Assembly (NCBI RefSeq): GCF_007754155.1
Contig: NZ_CP037423.1
Coordinates: 8,986,938 to 9,050,937 of the forward strand
Length of the DNA stretch: 64,000 nucleotides
Direction of reading: 5' to 3'
Source of the DNA: Stieleria neptunia
GTDB taxonomy: Bacteria > Planctomycetota > Planctomycetia > Pirellulales > Pirellulaceae
Shown here: positions 36,059 to 45,661 of the stretch, one piece after another
Numbering within the stretch: position 1 is the stretch's first letter
Layout: every line of letters begins with the position of its first letter
Position numbers and translations under genes: made by a program
The notes under the pieces: generated by a model
The model's input: only the letters and a program-made list of their open reading frames with translations
Databases searched by the model: none
What the model was told of the DNA's origin: nothing

Positions 36059-37075
36059 TCAACTCGCCTTGGCTTGGTTGCCGGACTCCGCCACTCCCGA
36101 TGCCGATGCATGTGGGGGCGGGGGAGGGGAGGGCGGGGGAGGCGTGACCGCGGTGTCCGGTGAATCGACGTATTGGATCGGGAGCAGCGTGCCATCGGAA
36201 TCCAGCCGCCGCCGGCCATCAAAGCGGGCCAATCCGGGTGCCAAATCAAACACCAATTGTTCGATGTTGTGGAACAGTTTGGCGATCCGGTTTTCCAGAT
36301 ACTGGGCAAAGATCGCCGCGGGGATCGCAACCGCCAATCCCGCCAGGGTCGTCACCAACGCGGTGTAAATCCCTTCGGACAGCTGTTCGCTGCGTGAGCG
36401 ATCGGCCGACAGCGAGGTGGATTCGTGGAACGCGACGATCATGCCCCAGACCGTTCCCAGCAATCCCATCAGCGGGGTCGCGGCGGCGGCAAGCGTCAAC
36501 CAGCGGACCGGCGACGCGTAGCGATCGGCTTCACGTCCGATCGTCTCGGTGGCGGTGCGTTCGATCTCTCCCAGCGGTTGACCGGTTCGCATCAACATCG
36601 CGCCGACGATGCTGGCGGTCGGCGACGGATGCTGCAAACAGGCTTGATAGGCCGACGGCGGATCGAACGATTCGACCGGATCGGCCAATCGACGCAGTTC
36701 GCGGACGAGACGGCGCGGCATGACTTTGCCGCGTCGAAGACTGAGCAGTCGTTCGACCGCCAGTGTCACCACCAACAGACTCATCAATCCGATCGGGATC
36801 ATGAATCGTCCGCCGCGGAGGATCAGCGACAGCATGTCGATGCCCGTCGGTTCGGCGACCGGCGGAGGCTCTTCGGCGGCGATTTCCGCGTTCATGACCG
36901 CTTGGATGTCGGCGGCATTGATCGGCGGTTCGGCATCTGCCTGAGCCCACGCCTGGGGCGAGTCGGTCAACCCGCACAGCCAGCCCGCGCACAGGACCAC
37001 TCCCAGACAGATCAACGCGATGCGTTTCTGCTTCGCGCGTTCCAGTCGATTCGGGTTTATCGGATAGGAAGTCAC
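36059..37075 (-). CDS. ExbB/TolQ/MotA-type proton channel protein
   Basis: 338-aa membrane protein. A signal-like first helix (RIALICLGVVLCAGWLCGL) and an Ala/Glu-rich loop precede the TolQ core: FMIPIGLMSLLVVTLAVERL, then AAAATPLMGLLGTVWGMIVAF and YTALVTTLAGLAVAIPAAIF. The C-terminus ends in a Pro-rich tail. Start GTG at 37075, 2 bp after the TAG of the TPR gene. A longer frame to 37231 overlaps the TPR gene and is unlikely. Confidence 0.92.
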   Translation of the reverse strand: MTSYPINPNRLERAKQKRIALICLGVVLCAGWLCGLTDSPQAWAQADAEPPINAADIQAVMNAEIAAEEPPPVAEPTGIDMLSLILRGGRFMIPIGLMSLLVVTLAVERLLSLRRGKVMPRRLVRELRRLADPVESFDPPSAYQACLQHPSPTASIVGAMLMRTGQPLGEIERTATETIGREADRYASPVRWLTLAAAATPLMGLLGTVWGMIVAFHESTSLSADRSRSEQLSEGIYTALVTTLAGLAVAIPAAIFAQYLENRIAKLFHNIEQLVFDLAPGLARFDGRRRLDSDGTLLPIQYVDSPDTAVTPPPPSPPPPPHASASGVAESGNQAKAS

Positions 37076-37077
37076 GA

Positions 37078-40000
37078 CTACTGCAACGCCTCCAGACGCT
37101 CGGCGGATTTCTTCGCAAGTTCGTGTCCGGCATGCTTCTGGACGACGTACTGATAAAACTGTGTGGCGAACTGACGCGATCGTTTTTTCGCATCCGGGGT
37201 TCTGGCGGTCTGCATCAGCAACTCGCTGCAACGTCCCGCTTCGAATCCACTTTTGGCTTGCCAGTTCTTGATCTCCGCGGGCGCGTTCTCGCCGCCGAAA
37301 CCGAACATCACACTTTGGAACTCGGGGATCGCTTTGTCGAAACGCTTTTCACCAAAATGGATCTCGCCCATCATGAAACGGGCCCGCGCACCGACCTCGC
37401 GGCGGCGATACTGTTCGGCGACCTGCCCAAAGTATTTGAGCGCCTTGTCGAACTCGTTTTTTTGCTGGTAGGCGAATCCGGTTTCATAAAACACTTGCGG
37501 CAAATAGGCGGTGCCAGGAAAACGCTGCTTCAGTTCGTCGTACCAGCCGATCGCTTCCTCCCAACGCTTCAGTTGCGCCGCGGATTGGCCCCCGTGCAAC
37601 AGAATCAACTCGCGGACCTGTCGCTCGGCCGCATCGCGTAACGAATCGGCGTTCTCGTTCGCGTCGCGAATTTGTTGCCGCCCCTTGGCGTAAGACTCCA
37701 ACGCCTCGGCGAACGCTTCGGCTTTAAAGTAACTTTCACCGACCATCATTCGGGCGTCGATCGCCAACCTTCCGGAGGCATGCTTCTCGACCTGTTCGGT
37801 GAACGCCTGCCGGGCTTCGTCCAGCTTGGATTGTTTGAACAGCGACCAACCGAGACGATACAGCGATTTTTCGCTCATCGCTTCATCGCTCGTCTTCTCC
37901 GCGGCCAATTGAAAATACGTTGCCGCGGTTGCCCAATCGCTGGCCGAATAACGTTGCTGTCCGACAAAGTAAGCCGCCTCGGCCGCCAATGGCGTGTCGG
38001 GGTACTCGCTCAACAGGCGACGGAATTGCTCGACGGCTTGCTCGTCCTGGCCGGACTCACGCAACGACCAGCCGAGTTCATAGAGCACTTTATCCATCGC
38101 AGGATAGGCGGGGACTTCGTCGACCAGACGCTGCAACTTTTTTGCCGCGTCGGCTGGGCGGCCCTGCTTTTGGTCGACCAGTGCCAACTCGTAGAGTGCG
38201 TGGCCCAAATTGACTCCGGTCGGACCGAGTTCCAAGTAGTTTTGCAGATCCGATTGGGCGGATGAAAAATCGCCCAGGGTTCGATGCGAGATGCCCCGCG
38301 CGATCAACGCATCGTCGCTGAGCGCATGATCGGGCGACTGATTCAGAATCCTGTCGAGTGACTCGATGGCTTCGGCGTGCTTCCCTTGCTGCATCTGCGA
38401 CCAACCACGACCGTACAGTGCGTAGGGGATTAATCCCGCGTCACGATCGGCGTCGATGATCTGGCTGTACAACTTCACCGCCCGGTCATCGTCGCCGGTC
38501 TTGCTGGCCAGTTGGGCCAGCTTGTAACGCGCCTGATCGGCCATCGCGGATGACTCGTCCCGGCCGATCAATGTTTCCCAAGTGGCTTTGGCTTGGTCGC
38601 CTTGATCCGATGACAGCAGCGCGGTCCCTTGCAACAGCATGGCCTCGCCGGCACGCGCCCAATCCGCCGCCACCTCGGTCACGCGGCCGAACGATTTCGC
38701 CGCATCGGCCGACCGACCGGACATCAAATGCGCTTGGCCGACCAGGAACTGCGCTTCAGCCTTTTGCGATGCTTGCGGAAGACGCTCATACTCTTTCTTC
38801 AGCAGCGCGATGCTCTCGTCAAACGCCTTCATCGCGTTCATCGCGACGGCGGTCCGCAACACCCAGACGGGGCGTTGGGCGTGGTCGGCCGAGGCGGCGC
38901 GCAGCAGTTGCCGATAGCTGTCGAGTGCCGCTTCGGTCTGTCCCAGAAAAAGCTGGCTTTCGGCGACAATAAAACGAACATCACTGGCGAGCTGATCGGA
39001 AGCGAACTGTTGTAAAAACTCACCGGCCAGTTTGCCGGCCCGTTCATACTGGTTGATTTGCAATGCTGAGAACGCGGCGTTGTACAGGGCGCGCGGTGCC
39101 AAGGCATCGGCGGGCGCGTCACGGTAAGCCGCTTCGGCCACGTCGATCGACTCTTGGACCGTTGCCGGGTTCATCGACAACGCTTCGGCCAAATCGACCC
39201 GCAAGTCCATTGCAAAGTCACCCTCCAGGCCGGCGTCGATCTGTCGCTTGGCGATTGCGACGGCGGCGGCCGGATCACCCTTGGTCAGTTTGATCCGCGC
39301 CAGCCAATGCGCCGCCTCGGTCGCCGCGACCGGGTTGTTTTGTGACAGCACCTTTTCGAACCGCGTCGCCGCTTGATCGATGTCACCGCCGCGGTACAGA
39401 CTTTGCCCGGACGCCAGCGTTGCGTTGGCGGCGTAGGGTGAATCGGGAAACTCGCGCTGCAATCGGTCGTAGCCGACGGCGGCTTCCTTCGGCTTGCCGC
39501 TTTGCACCAACGCGTACGCTTGACGAAAAATCGCGTAGCTCGTGTCGGCATCCTCCTTCGACGCATCAATCGCGTTGTCGAACGCTGTGACCGCGGCGTC
39601 GAAGTCGCGCTGCATGATTCTTAGATCGCCCAGCCGCAGATGCACATCGACGGCCAGGGGACTGTCGGCACAACCGGACAACAATTGCTGAAACGACGCC
39701 ACCGCCTTGTCGGCTTGCTCCAGCTCTTCATGGGCGATCCCCAGGGCGTACAACGCGTCACAGCGCAGCGGCGAATCCTTGGCCGCCGGCAACGACAAAA
39801 ACTTGTTGTAGAAATCGATCGCACGGGGCCGATCGCCCAATCCGTATGCCGCTTCGCCACTGTAAAAGTACGCGCGGTCGATGTAGGCGCTTTGGGAGTT
39901 CTCTTTGCGAAGCGTCTCGAAGGTGGCGATCGTCTGTTTCAATCGCGCCGCGTCGCGTTGGGGTCCATCACCGGCCGACGCGTAAAAGCACCAACCGCGA

Positions 40001-40377
40001 TTCGCCAAACTCTCCTCTCGCAGCTCATACGTTTTGTCTTGCAACGCCACGCCAAAGGCCTCCGCCGCGGCAATGTAATCCGGGTTTTCTTTCTGCATGT
40101 AACAGACGCCCAGATAATGTGCCGCCTTGGATGCCAGATCATCATCGGGATAGGTCTCCAGAAACTTCTTCCAGTTCTGGATCGCCAATTCGATCGCACC
40201 GCCGGTTTGAAAATTGGCCGCATCGGCGTAGAGCGCGATCGACTGCTCGGTCGACTCTGCCGCGGCCGCACGCGCGCCCGGCGAGAGCCCCGTCGCGGGG
40301 ACGATCCACGCCAGGGTGACCATCAAGCGAACAGCAATCGCACCGACAAAAGACTGCAGGAAAGAATCAGAACGCAC
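37078..40377 (-). CDS. Large TPR-repeat exported protein
   Basis: 1099 aa. A signal peptide (AIAVRLMVTLAWIVPATGLSPGARA) is followed by some 20 or more tetratricopeptide repeats over the whole length, for example AAHYLGVCYMQKENPDYIAAA and PDTPLAAEAAYFVGQQRYS. The repeats resemble the YbgF/BamD type found next to Tol-Pal and ExbBD systems. It likely acts as a periplasmic scaffold for the ExbB-ExbD motor encoded immediately downstream. Confidence 0.93.
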   Translation of the reverse strand: MRSDSFLQSFVGAIAVRLMVTLAWIVPATGLSPGARAAAAESTEQSIALYADAANFQTGGAIELAIQNWKKFLETYPDDDLASKAAHYLGVCYMQKENPDYIAAAEAFGVALQDKTYELREESLANRGWCFYASAGDGPQRDAARLKQTIATFETLRKENSQSAYIDRAYFYSGEAAYGLGDRPRAIDFYNKFLSLPAAKDSPLRCDALYALGIAHEELEQADKAVASFQQLLSGCADSPLAVDVHLRLGDLRIMQRDFDAAVTAFDNAIDASKEDADTSYAIFRQAYALVQSGKPKEAAVGYDRLQREFPDSPYAANATLASGQSLYRGGDIDQAATRFEKVLSQNNPVAATEAAHWLARIKLTKGDPAAAVAIAKRQIDAGLEGDFAMDLRVDLAEALSMNPATVQESIDVAEAAYRDAPADALAPRALYNAAFSALQINQYERAGKLAGEFLQQFASDQLASDVRFIVAESQLFLGQTEAALDSYRQLLRAASADHAQRPVWVLRTAVAMNAMKAFDESIALLKKEYERLPQASQKAEAQFLVGQAHLMSGRSADAAKSFGRVTEVAADWARAGEAMLLQGTALLSSDQGDQAKATWETLIGRDESSAMADQARYKLAQLASKTGDDDRAVKLYSQIIDADRDAGLIPYALYGRGWSQMQQGKHAEAIESLDRILNQSPDHALSDDALIARGISHRTLGDFSSAQSDLQNYLELGPTGVNLGHALYELALVDQKQGRPADAAKKLQRLVDEVPAYPAMDKVLYELGWSLRESGQDEQAVEQFRRLLSEYPDTPLAAEAAYFVGQQRYSASDWATAATYFQLAAEKTSDEAMSEKSLYRLGWSLFKQSKLDEARQAFTEQVEKHASGRLAIDARMMVGESYFKAEAFAEALESYAKGRQQIRDANENADSLRDAAERQVRELILLHGGQSAAQLKRWEEAIGWYDELKQRFPGTAYLPQVFYETGFAYQQKNEFDKALKYFGQVAEQYRRREVGARARFMMGEIHFGEKRFDKAIPEFQSVMFGFGGENAPAEIKNWQAKSGFEAGRCSELLMQTARTPDAKKRSRQFATQFYQYVVQKHAGHELAKKSAERLEALQ

Positions 40378-40655
40378 GGCGACGTGGGGGCCAGAGGAGT
40401 CCGAAAGACAGCGACGACATCGTCCACAGTTTAACGGTGTGTCGATTCAGTCGATAGTTCGCCATCGGGATTGCCCAGTCCGAAAAGTCGGTCCTAAGGT
40501 GCCGTGATTCGGCACACGCGTGCCAAATCGTCTCATTTCCCGCCGTTTTTCCGTCTGGACACTTCCGCAGCGAACCGTTCGCGTCCCTGGTGACGTATCA
40601 GTAAGCTTCGCAGTGGTCGTGAAGGACACCTATACAATTTCACAGTGATTTTGAC

Positions 40656-41651
40656 GTGACGCAACTCAGCTCCCCTGGCAGCACCCACCTGATCACCGGC
40701 GGTGCCGGATTCATCGGCTCGCACCTCGCACAGCGACTCCTCGCGCGGGGGGACAAGGTCTTGATCGTGGACGACCTGTCGACCGGGCAACACAAAAACC
40801 TGGCGCCGATCATCGATCACGAAAACTTGGAATACATCGAGGGGACGGTCGAAGACGATCGGTTGGTGGCGGAAGTCGTCGGCCGCGCCGACAGCGTCTA
40901 CCACCTGGCCGCCGCCGTGGGCGTCGCCCTGATCGCCAAGCAGCCGATCCAAACGATCGAACGCAACGTCTACCCCACCCAGTTGATCCTGGATCGACTC
41001 GGTGAACGAGCCCGGCGGGGTGCGCGGATCCCATGCTTCATCGCCAGCACCAGCGAAGTCTATGGCAAGAACCCCAAACCGGTCTGGTCCGAAGAAGACG
41101 ACTTGGTGTTCGGCGCGACGACGAAGCCGCGGTGGAGCTACGGTGTGTCCAAAGCCATCGATGAGTTCTTGGCGCTGGCGTTCTACAAAGAGCAACAGTT
41201 GCCCGTCGTCGTGGGACGGTTCTTCAACGTCGTCGGTCCACGCCAGACCGGCGCCTACGGCATGGTGCTGCCCCGATTTGTCGAAGCGGCGTTGAAAGGC
41301 GAAAAGCTGGTGGTCCATGACGACGGTGCCCAAATCCGATGCTTCGCTCACGTCGACGATGTCGTCGGTGCGGTCGTCAAATTGGTCGACACGCCGCAGG
41401 CCCACGGGCGGGTGTACAACATCGGCAGCGACACCCCGGTGTCAATCTTGGAACTGGCCAAACGCGTGATCGAACGAGTCAACCCGAAGGCGGAGATCGA
41501 TTTCCGGTCCTACTCCGACGCCTATGACGAAAGCTTCGAAGACATTCGACGCCGAGTCCCCGATCTGACCCGGATCGCGGCAACCATCGGCTATGCCCCG
41601 ACCCAAGACCTGGACGCGATCATCGACTCGGTCGCCGACTCGATGCGCTGA
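40656..41651 (+). CDS. NAD-dependent nucleotide-sugar epimerase/dehydratase
   Basis: 331-aa extended SDR. It has GGAGFIGSHLAQRLL near the N-terminus, VDDLSTGQHKNL, a serine in STSEVYGKNPKPVW and the catalytic YGVSK. It resembles UDP-glucuronate decarboxylase or UDP-glucose 4-epimerase. GTG at 40656 is the only start just before the Rossmann motif. Divergent from the TPR operon; the 278-bp gap between them has no other gene. Confidence 0.92.
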   Translation: MTQLSSPGSTHLITGGAGFIGSHLAQRLLARGDKVLIVDDLSTGQHKNLAPIIDHENLEYIEGTVEDDRLVAEVVGRADSVYHLAAAVGVALIAKQPIQTIERNVYPTQLILDRLGERARRGARIPCFIASTSEVYGKNPKPVWSEEDDLVFGATTKPRWSYGVSKAIDEFLALAFYKEQQLPVVVGRFFNVVGPRQTGAYGMVLPRFVEAALKGEKLVVHDDGAQIRCFAHVDDVVGAVVKLVDTPQAHGRVYNIGSDTPVSILELAKRVIERVNPKAEIDFRSYSDAYDESFEDIRRRVPDLTRIAATIGYAPTQDLDAIIDSVADSMR

Positions 41652-41884
41652 GCACGATGAAGCTTCATTGCTGATTTGACCCAACAAAGCCTGGGGCCAG
41701 GGATCGATCATAGCGGACCGACGGTGCCCCGAAAAATCTTTCCGAAAGCACTTGTCACCTCTCCACAATGGGTCACGAAAAAGAGACCTGGGTGAATCAG
41801 TCTCGCTGCGAGTCGTTCCCCGCTGACTGATGTTTGTCAGCACGCCGTCGAGCCGGTCACCTCACCTGTTTGTGGAGATTCAAG

Positions 41885-42385
41885 ATGCGTAAGTTTGCTG
41901 CAGTTGCGTTGGCAGTCGTGTTGGCCGGTTCGTTCAGTGCTCAAGCGTTCGCCGGATGCGGAACCTGCGACAAGACGGTCGTGGAGAACGCTGTGGCGGC
42001 CAAGTCGTTCAATACCTTGGTGGCCGCCGTCAAGGCTGCCGGCTTGGTGGAAACGCTTTCCGGTGAAGGCCCCTTCACGGTGTTCGCCCCGACCGATGAA
42101 GCGTTCGCCAAGCTTCCCGAAGGCACGGTGGAAAGCTTGCTGAAGCCGGAAAACAAGGACAAGCTGGTCAGCATCCTGACCTACCACGTGGTGCCCGCAA
42201 AGGTCATGGCCAAGAAGGTCGTCGGACTCAATGAGGCCAAGACCGTGCAAGGTTCGACCGTCAAGATCGAAGTCAAAGACGGAAGCGTGATCCTCAACGG
42301 CAAGGCCAAGGTCGTCAAGACCGACATCAATTCGTCTAACGGAGTGATCCATGTCATCGACACCGTGATTCTGCCCAAGAGCTGA
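41885..42385 (+). CDS. Secreted fasciclin-domain protein
   Basis: 166-aa exported protein. The signal peptide [19 protein letters not shown] is followed by a Cys pair (GCGTCDKT) and one fasciclin (FAS1) domain with [43 protein letters not shown] and a C-terminal [16 protein letters not shown]1 domains mediate adhesion in other systems. Start ATG at 41885 has GGAG nearby. A strong terminator follows, so it is monocistronic. Confidence 0.95.
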   Translation: MRKFAAVALAVVLAGSFSAQAFAGCGTCDKTVVENAVAAKSFNTLVAAVKAAGLVETLSGEGPFTVFAPTDEAFAKLPEGTVESLLKPENKDKLVSILTYHVVPAKVMAKKVVGLNEAKTVQGSTVKIEVKDGSVILNGKAKVVKTDINSSNGVIHVIDTVILPKS

Positions 42386-42418
42386 ATCCGTTCGGCTGAA
42401 TAGCCAACCGTTCGAAAG

Positions 42419-42456
42419 CAAACTCCGTCGGCATTGATCTGCCGTCGGAGTTTTCG
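42419..42456 (+). terminator. Intrinsic terminator after the fasciclin gene
   Basis: Stem AACTCCGTCGGC and GCCGTCGGAGTT (one mismatch) around ATTGATCT, followed by TTTT. Confidence 0.8.
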
Positions 42457-42530
42457 TTCGTTCGAGTCCCCCCCAGCGGGACGCGTCAGCGACCGGCACG
42501 TCCCCAATGCCACGTACATCGGCTCTGACT

Positions 42531-42612
42531 GGTGTTAGCGAAACGGCGCGAGCCGTCCGGTCGCGCTTCAATAACACCGTGAAAGACCGGAGGGCTCGCG
42601 CCCTGCCGCTAA
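42531..42612. repeat. Dispersed palindromic repeat A, paired arms
   Basis: GTTAGCGAAACGGCGCGAGC on the left and GGAGGGCTCGCGCCCTGCCG on the right, about 25 bp apart. It is the main content of the 435-bp gap between the fasciclin gene and rpmE. Confidence 0.8.
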
Positions 42613-42820
42613 CAAAAAACAACCCGCCTGGCGTCAAAGTAAGTGGCACTGGCCGCGTGCCCCCTAAGATCCCCCACGAGCCACTGGACCACGCCACGTG
42701 CTGGCAAGCTGCCGCGAGAGCCCTTGCCGAATCGGGGGCTGATTGCCTATTCTGTGGGGCTTCGCGGTTCTGTACGCCAGCCAGGCCCGCTTGCACCCCA
42801 AAAACAACGAGAGAAATGCC

Positions 42821-43060
42821 ATGAAAGAAGGCATCCACCCCAAGTACCAAGCCACCACGATCAGCTGCGGTTGCGGCAATTCCTTTGAAACCCGCACCGT
42901 CCGCGGCGGCGAGTTGAAGGTCGATATTTGCAACGCCTGCCACCCGTTTTACACCGGCAAGCTGAAATTCGTGGACACCGCCGGCCGGATCGATAAATTC
43001 CAGAAGAAATTCGCCGCCGGCTCGTACGGCAGTTTGCAGAAAAAAGGCAAAAAGAAATAG
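42821..43060 (+). CDS. rpmE: 50S ribosomal protein L31, zinc-binding type
   Basis: 79-aa ribosomal protein. It begins [20 protein letters not shown] and has the zinc ligands of the C+ form: CxC (SCGCG) and CNAC ([11 protein letters not shown]). The basic tail LQKKGKKK is typical. ATG at 42821 follows GAGAAATGCC. Its terminator is at 43133-43176. Confidence 0.97.
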   Translation: MKEGIHPKYQATTISCGCGNSFETRTVRGGELKVDICNACHPFYTGKLKFVDTAGRIDKFQKKFAAGSYGSLQKKGKKK

Positions 43061-43132
43061 CCGGTTCATTTCCGCCGCCAGACCGCTCCGCCCCCCTCGG
43101 GTGACGGGAGTGTGCTGACGACAGGCTACGCC

Positions 43133-43176
43133 AACCGCATGCTCCTCGCCCCTGGCAGGACCATGCGGTTTTTTTC
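43133..43176 (+). terminator. Intrinsic terminator after rpmE
   Basis: Stem AACCGCATG (43133-43141) and CATGCGGTT (43162-43170) followed by seven T. It lies 58 bp before prfA. Confidence 0.75.
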
Positions 43177-43233
43177 TTCCCTATTTTCTTCAAATCCTGC
43201 CCCCCCGAAGTCCCAAACGGACTGTTTGCGACC

Positions 43234-44313
43234 ATGAGCACCATCCGCGACCTGCTGGAAGAAAAACTCAACCGGTTCGAGCAACTTGAACGCGACATGT
43301 CCGACCCCGAGGTCCTCGGTGACGGGGCCCGGATGGGTGCCACGGCCCGAGAACACGGCGGCCTGGCACGCCTGGCCGGCAAATACCGCGAATTCAAGCG
43401 GATGAGCAACGAGATCGCCGACTGCAAGGAAATGGCCGAGGCGGCCGAAGACAGCGAAGAACGCGAAATGGCCGAAACCGAAATGGCCGACCTGCGGCAT
43501 CAACGCGAATCGCTCTGGGAAGACCTGTTGTCGATGACCATCGGCGGCGAAGACAGCCACCGGACCCGCTGCGTGATGGAAATCCGCGCCGGCACCGGGG
43601 GCGAAGAAGCCGCACTGTTCGCCCGCGATCTGTTCGAAATGTATCGCCGTTATGCCGAAGTAAAAAAATGGAAAGTCGAATTGATGGACAGCAGCCCCTC
43701 GGACATGGGCGGGTTCAAAGACATCACGTTGACGCTCGAAGGTGACAGCGTGTACCGCGACCTGGCCTACGAATCGGGCGGGCACCGCGTCCAACGCGTC
43801 CCCGAAACCGAAACCCAAGGCCGCGTCCACACCAGTGCCGCCACCGTCGCCGTCATGCCGGAACCGGAAGACGTCGAAATCGACTTGAAAGCCGACGACT
43901 ATCGCGTCGACAAATTCGGCGCGTCCGGCCCCGGCGGCCAGCACGTCAACAAAACCGAATCCGCGATCCGGTTGACCCACCACGAAACCGGCATCGTCGT
44001 GCAGTGCCAAGACGAAAAGAGCCAACACAAGAACCTGGCCAAAGCCCTCCGGGTGCTCAAGGCGCGGATCTATGAAAAGAAACGTGAAGAGGAAGCGGCC
44101 AAGCAAGCCGAACAGCGAAAGGGATTGATCGGATCGGGCGACCGCAGCCAACGCATCCGGACCTACAATTTCCCCCAAAACCGGCTGACCGATCACCGGA
44201 TCAATCTGACGCTCTACAAATTGGATCAAATCCTGGCCGGTGATTTGTCGCCGGTCACCGAGGCGCTGATTGAATACGACCGAGATCAACTCCGTGGAGA
44301 CATGGTCGATTAA
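43234..44313 (+). CDS. prfA: Peptide chain release factor 1
   Basis: 359-aa class I release factor for UAA/UAG. GGQ is at residues 234-236 ([19 protein letters not shown]). The codon-recognition PxT motif reads PET at 190-192 ([18 protein letters not shown]), which separates it from RF2 (SPF). Length is normal. Its stop TAA shares one base with the prmC start (TAATG). Confidence 0.97.
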   Translation: MSTIRDLLEEKLNRFEQLERDMSDPEVLGDGARMGATAREHGGLARLAGKYREFKRMSNEIADCKEMAEAAEDSEEREMAETEMADLRHQRESLWEDLLSMTIGGEDSHRTRCVMEIRAGTGGEEAALFARDLFEMYRRYAEVKKWKVELMDSSPSDMGGFKDITLTLEGDSVYRDLAYESGGHRVQRVPETETQGRVHTSAATVAVMPEPEDVEIDLKADDYRVDKFGASGPGGQHVNKTESAIRLTHHETGIVVQCQDEKSQHKNLAKALRVLKARIYEKKREEEAAKQAEQRKGLIGSGDRSQRIRTYNFPQNRLTDHRINLTLYKLDQILAGDLSPVTEALIEYDRDQLRGDMVD

Positions 44314-45212
44314 TGTCTGAATCCCAAACGTCCGAACAACCCTGGACCGTGTTGCGATTGCTGCAATGGACGACCGAGTTCTTTCAAAAACGTGGCAGCG
44401 GATCGGCGCGACTCGATGCGGAAATCCTGCTCGCCCACGCGAGACAGTGCAGCCGCATCGAACTGTACACCGCGTTCGAAGAAGAACCCGATGAAGCCCA
44501 ACGCACCGCGTTCCGCGAACTGGTGCGGCGGCGTGGCGAAGGCACCCCCGTCGCCCAATTGGTCGGTTACAAAGAATTCTATTCGTTGCGATTCCGCGTC
44601 AACGAACACACGCTGATCCCACGCCCCGAAACCGAGCACCTGGTGATCGAAGCACTCGACTGTGCCAAAGCGATGTCGATCAGCGATCGACCGCTACGCA
44701 TCGCCGATGTGGGAACCGGTTCGGGCGCGATCGCCGTCGCCCTGGCACTGCACCTGCCCGGCGCCCAAGTCACCGCAACCGACATCAGCGCCCCGGCCCT
44801 CGAAGTCGCCAGGTGGAATGCCGATCAACACGAGGTTGCCGATCGCGTCGACTTTAACTGCTGCGATCTGCTGGCCGATGTCGAGCAGCCGGAAACGTTC
44901 GATCTGATTTGCAGCAACCCGCCTTATGTCAGCGAAAGCGAATACGCCCAACTGGATCGTTCGGTGCGTGAACACGAACCGAAATCGGCCCTGGTCGCGG
45001 GGGAGGACGGGACGGAGACCATCAAGCGGCTGATGGCCGAAGCGTACCCGCGACTCGAGCCCGGCGGGCGGCTGATCATCGAACTGAGCCCGATGATCGC
45101 CGACGCCTGCGAAGATCTGGCCGAACAGATCAGCGAACTCGGCGATTTGCGTTTCATCAAAGACCTCGCCGGCCACCGCAGAATCCTCTCCCTCGGCCGA
45201 CTTTCTGATTAG
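44313..45212 (+). CDS. prmC: Release factor glutamine methyltransferase
   Basis: 299-aa SAM-dependent enzyme that methylates the GGQ glutamine of release factors. SAM motif VGTGSGAIAVALAL starts near residue 133, and the catalytic NPPY is at 202-205 (CSNPPYVSESEY). The IPRPETEHLV motif near 102 is typical. Translationally coupled to its substrate's gene prfA. Confidence 0.96.
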   Translation: MSESQTSEQPWTVLRLLQWTTEFFQKRGSGSARLDAEILLAHARQCSRIELYTAFEEEPDEAQRTAFRELVRRRGEGTPVAQLVGYKEFYSLRFRVNEHTLIPRPETEHLVIEALDCAKAMSISDRPLRIADVGTGSGAIAVALALHLPGAQVTATDISAPALEVARWNADQHEVADRVDFNCCDLLADVEQPETFDLICSNPPYVSESEYAQLDRSVREHEPKSALVAGEDGTETIKRLMAEAYPRLEPGGRLIIELSPMIADACEDLAEQISELGDLRFIKDLAGHRRILSLGRLSD

Positions 45213-45661
45213 CGACAGCCCGCGAGCCCACTGCCGCTAAATCGAGAAGGGAACATGAATCGCCCTGGCTCCCCTCTCCCCCAATTCCTGGCGAGCCTAA
45301 GCGAGCCAGGAATTGGGGGAGAGGGGCTGGGGGTGAGGGGGAACGATTCTGTGCGCCGTTGCTGGACTGCGGCAACGAGACGCTCTCGAACCCCGGTTGG
45401 ATCTGGCGACACAGCAGAAATCACGGCGTAACACCCCTTCGGATACTCACGTCGAAACTTTGCTCCAGTGCAACCACGATTGCGCAGGACCACGCAACAG
45501 CGCCACCCCGCACCAAATCCGGCGGAACCGGGGCCCGCTTCCTCCCGGCGTGCCCGTTCCCATCGACGATCCATCGTTGGCGGCTATGATGTACCGCACG
45601 ATGTGCCCTGTGAACGAATCCGGGGCCACTTCTGAATCTCCAAGCGGCCGAAAAAAACCGA
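45213..45661. other. Gene-free stretch with a solo hairpin repeat
   Basis: A remnant of repeat A (45211-45240) is followed by a hairpin identical in type to one arm of the composite element (45268-45340; AATTCCTGGCGAGCC arms, then GGGGCTGGGGGTGAGGGG). The rest (45345-45661) shows no gene; it should hold the promoter of the ATP-grasp gene. Confidence 0.65.

Noticed and set aside
41837..43069. 410-codon minus-strand ORF across the fasciclin and L31 genes
   Set aside because: It spans two certain plus-strand genes, a terminator and a repeat; no domain seen.
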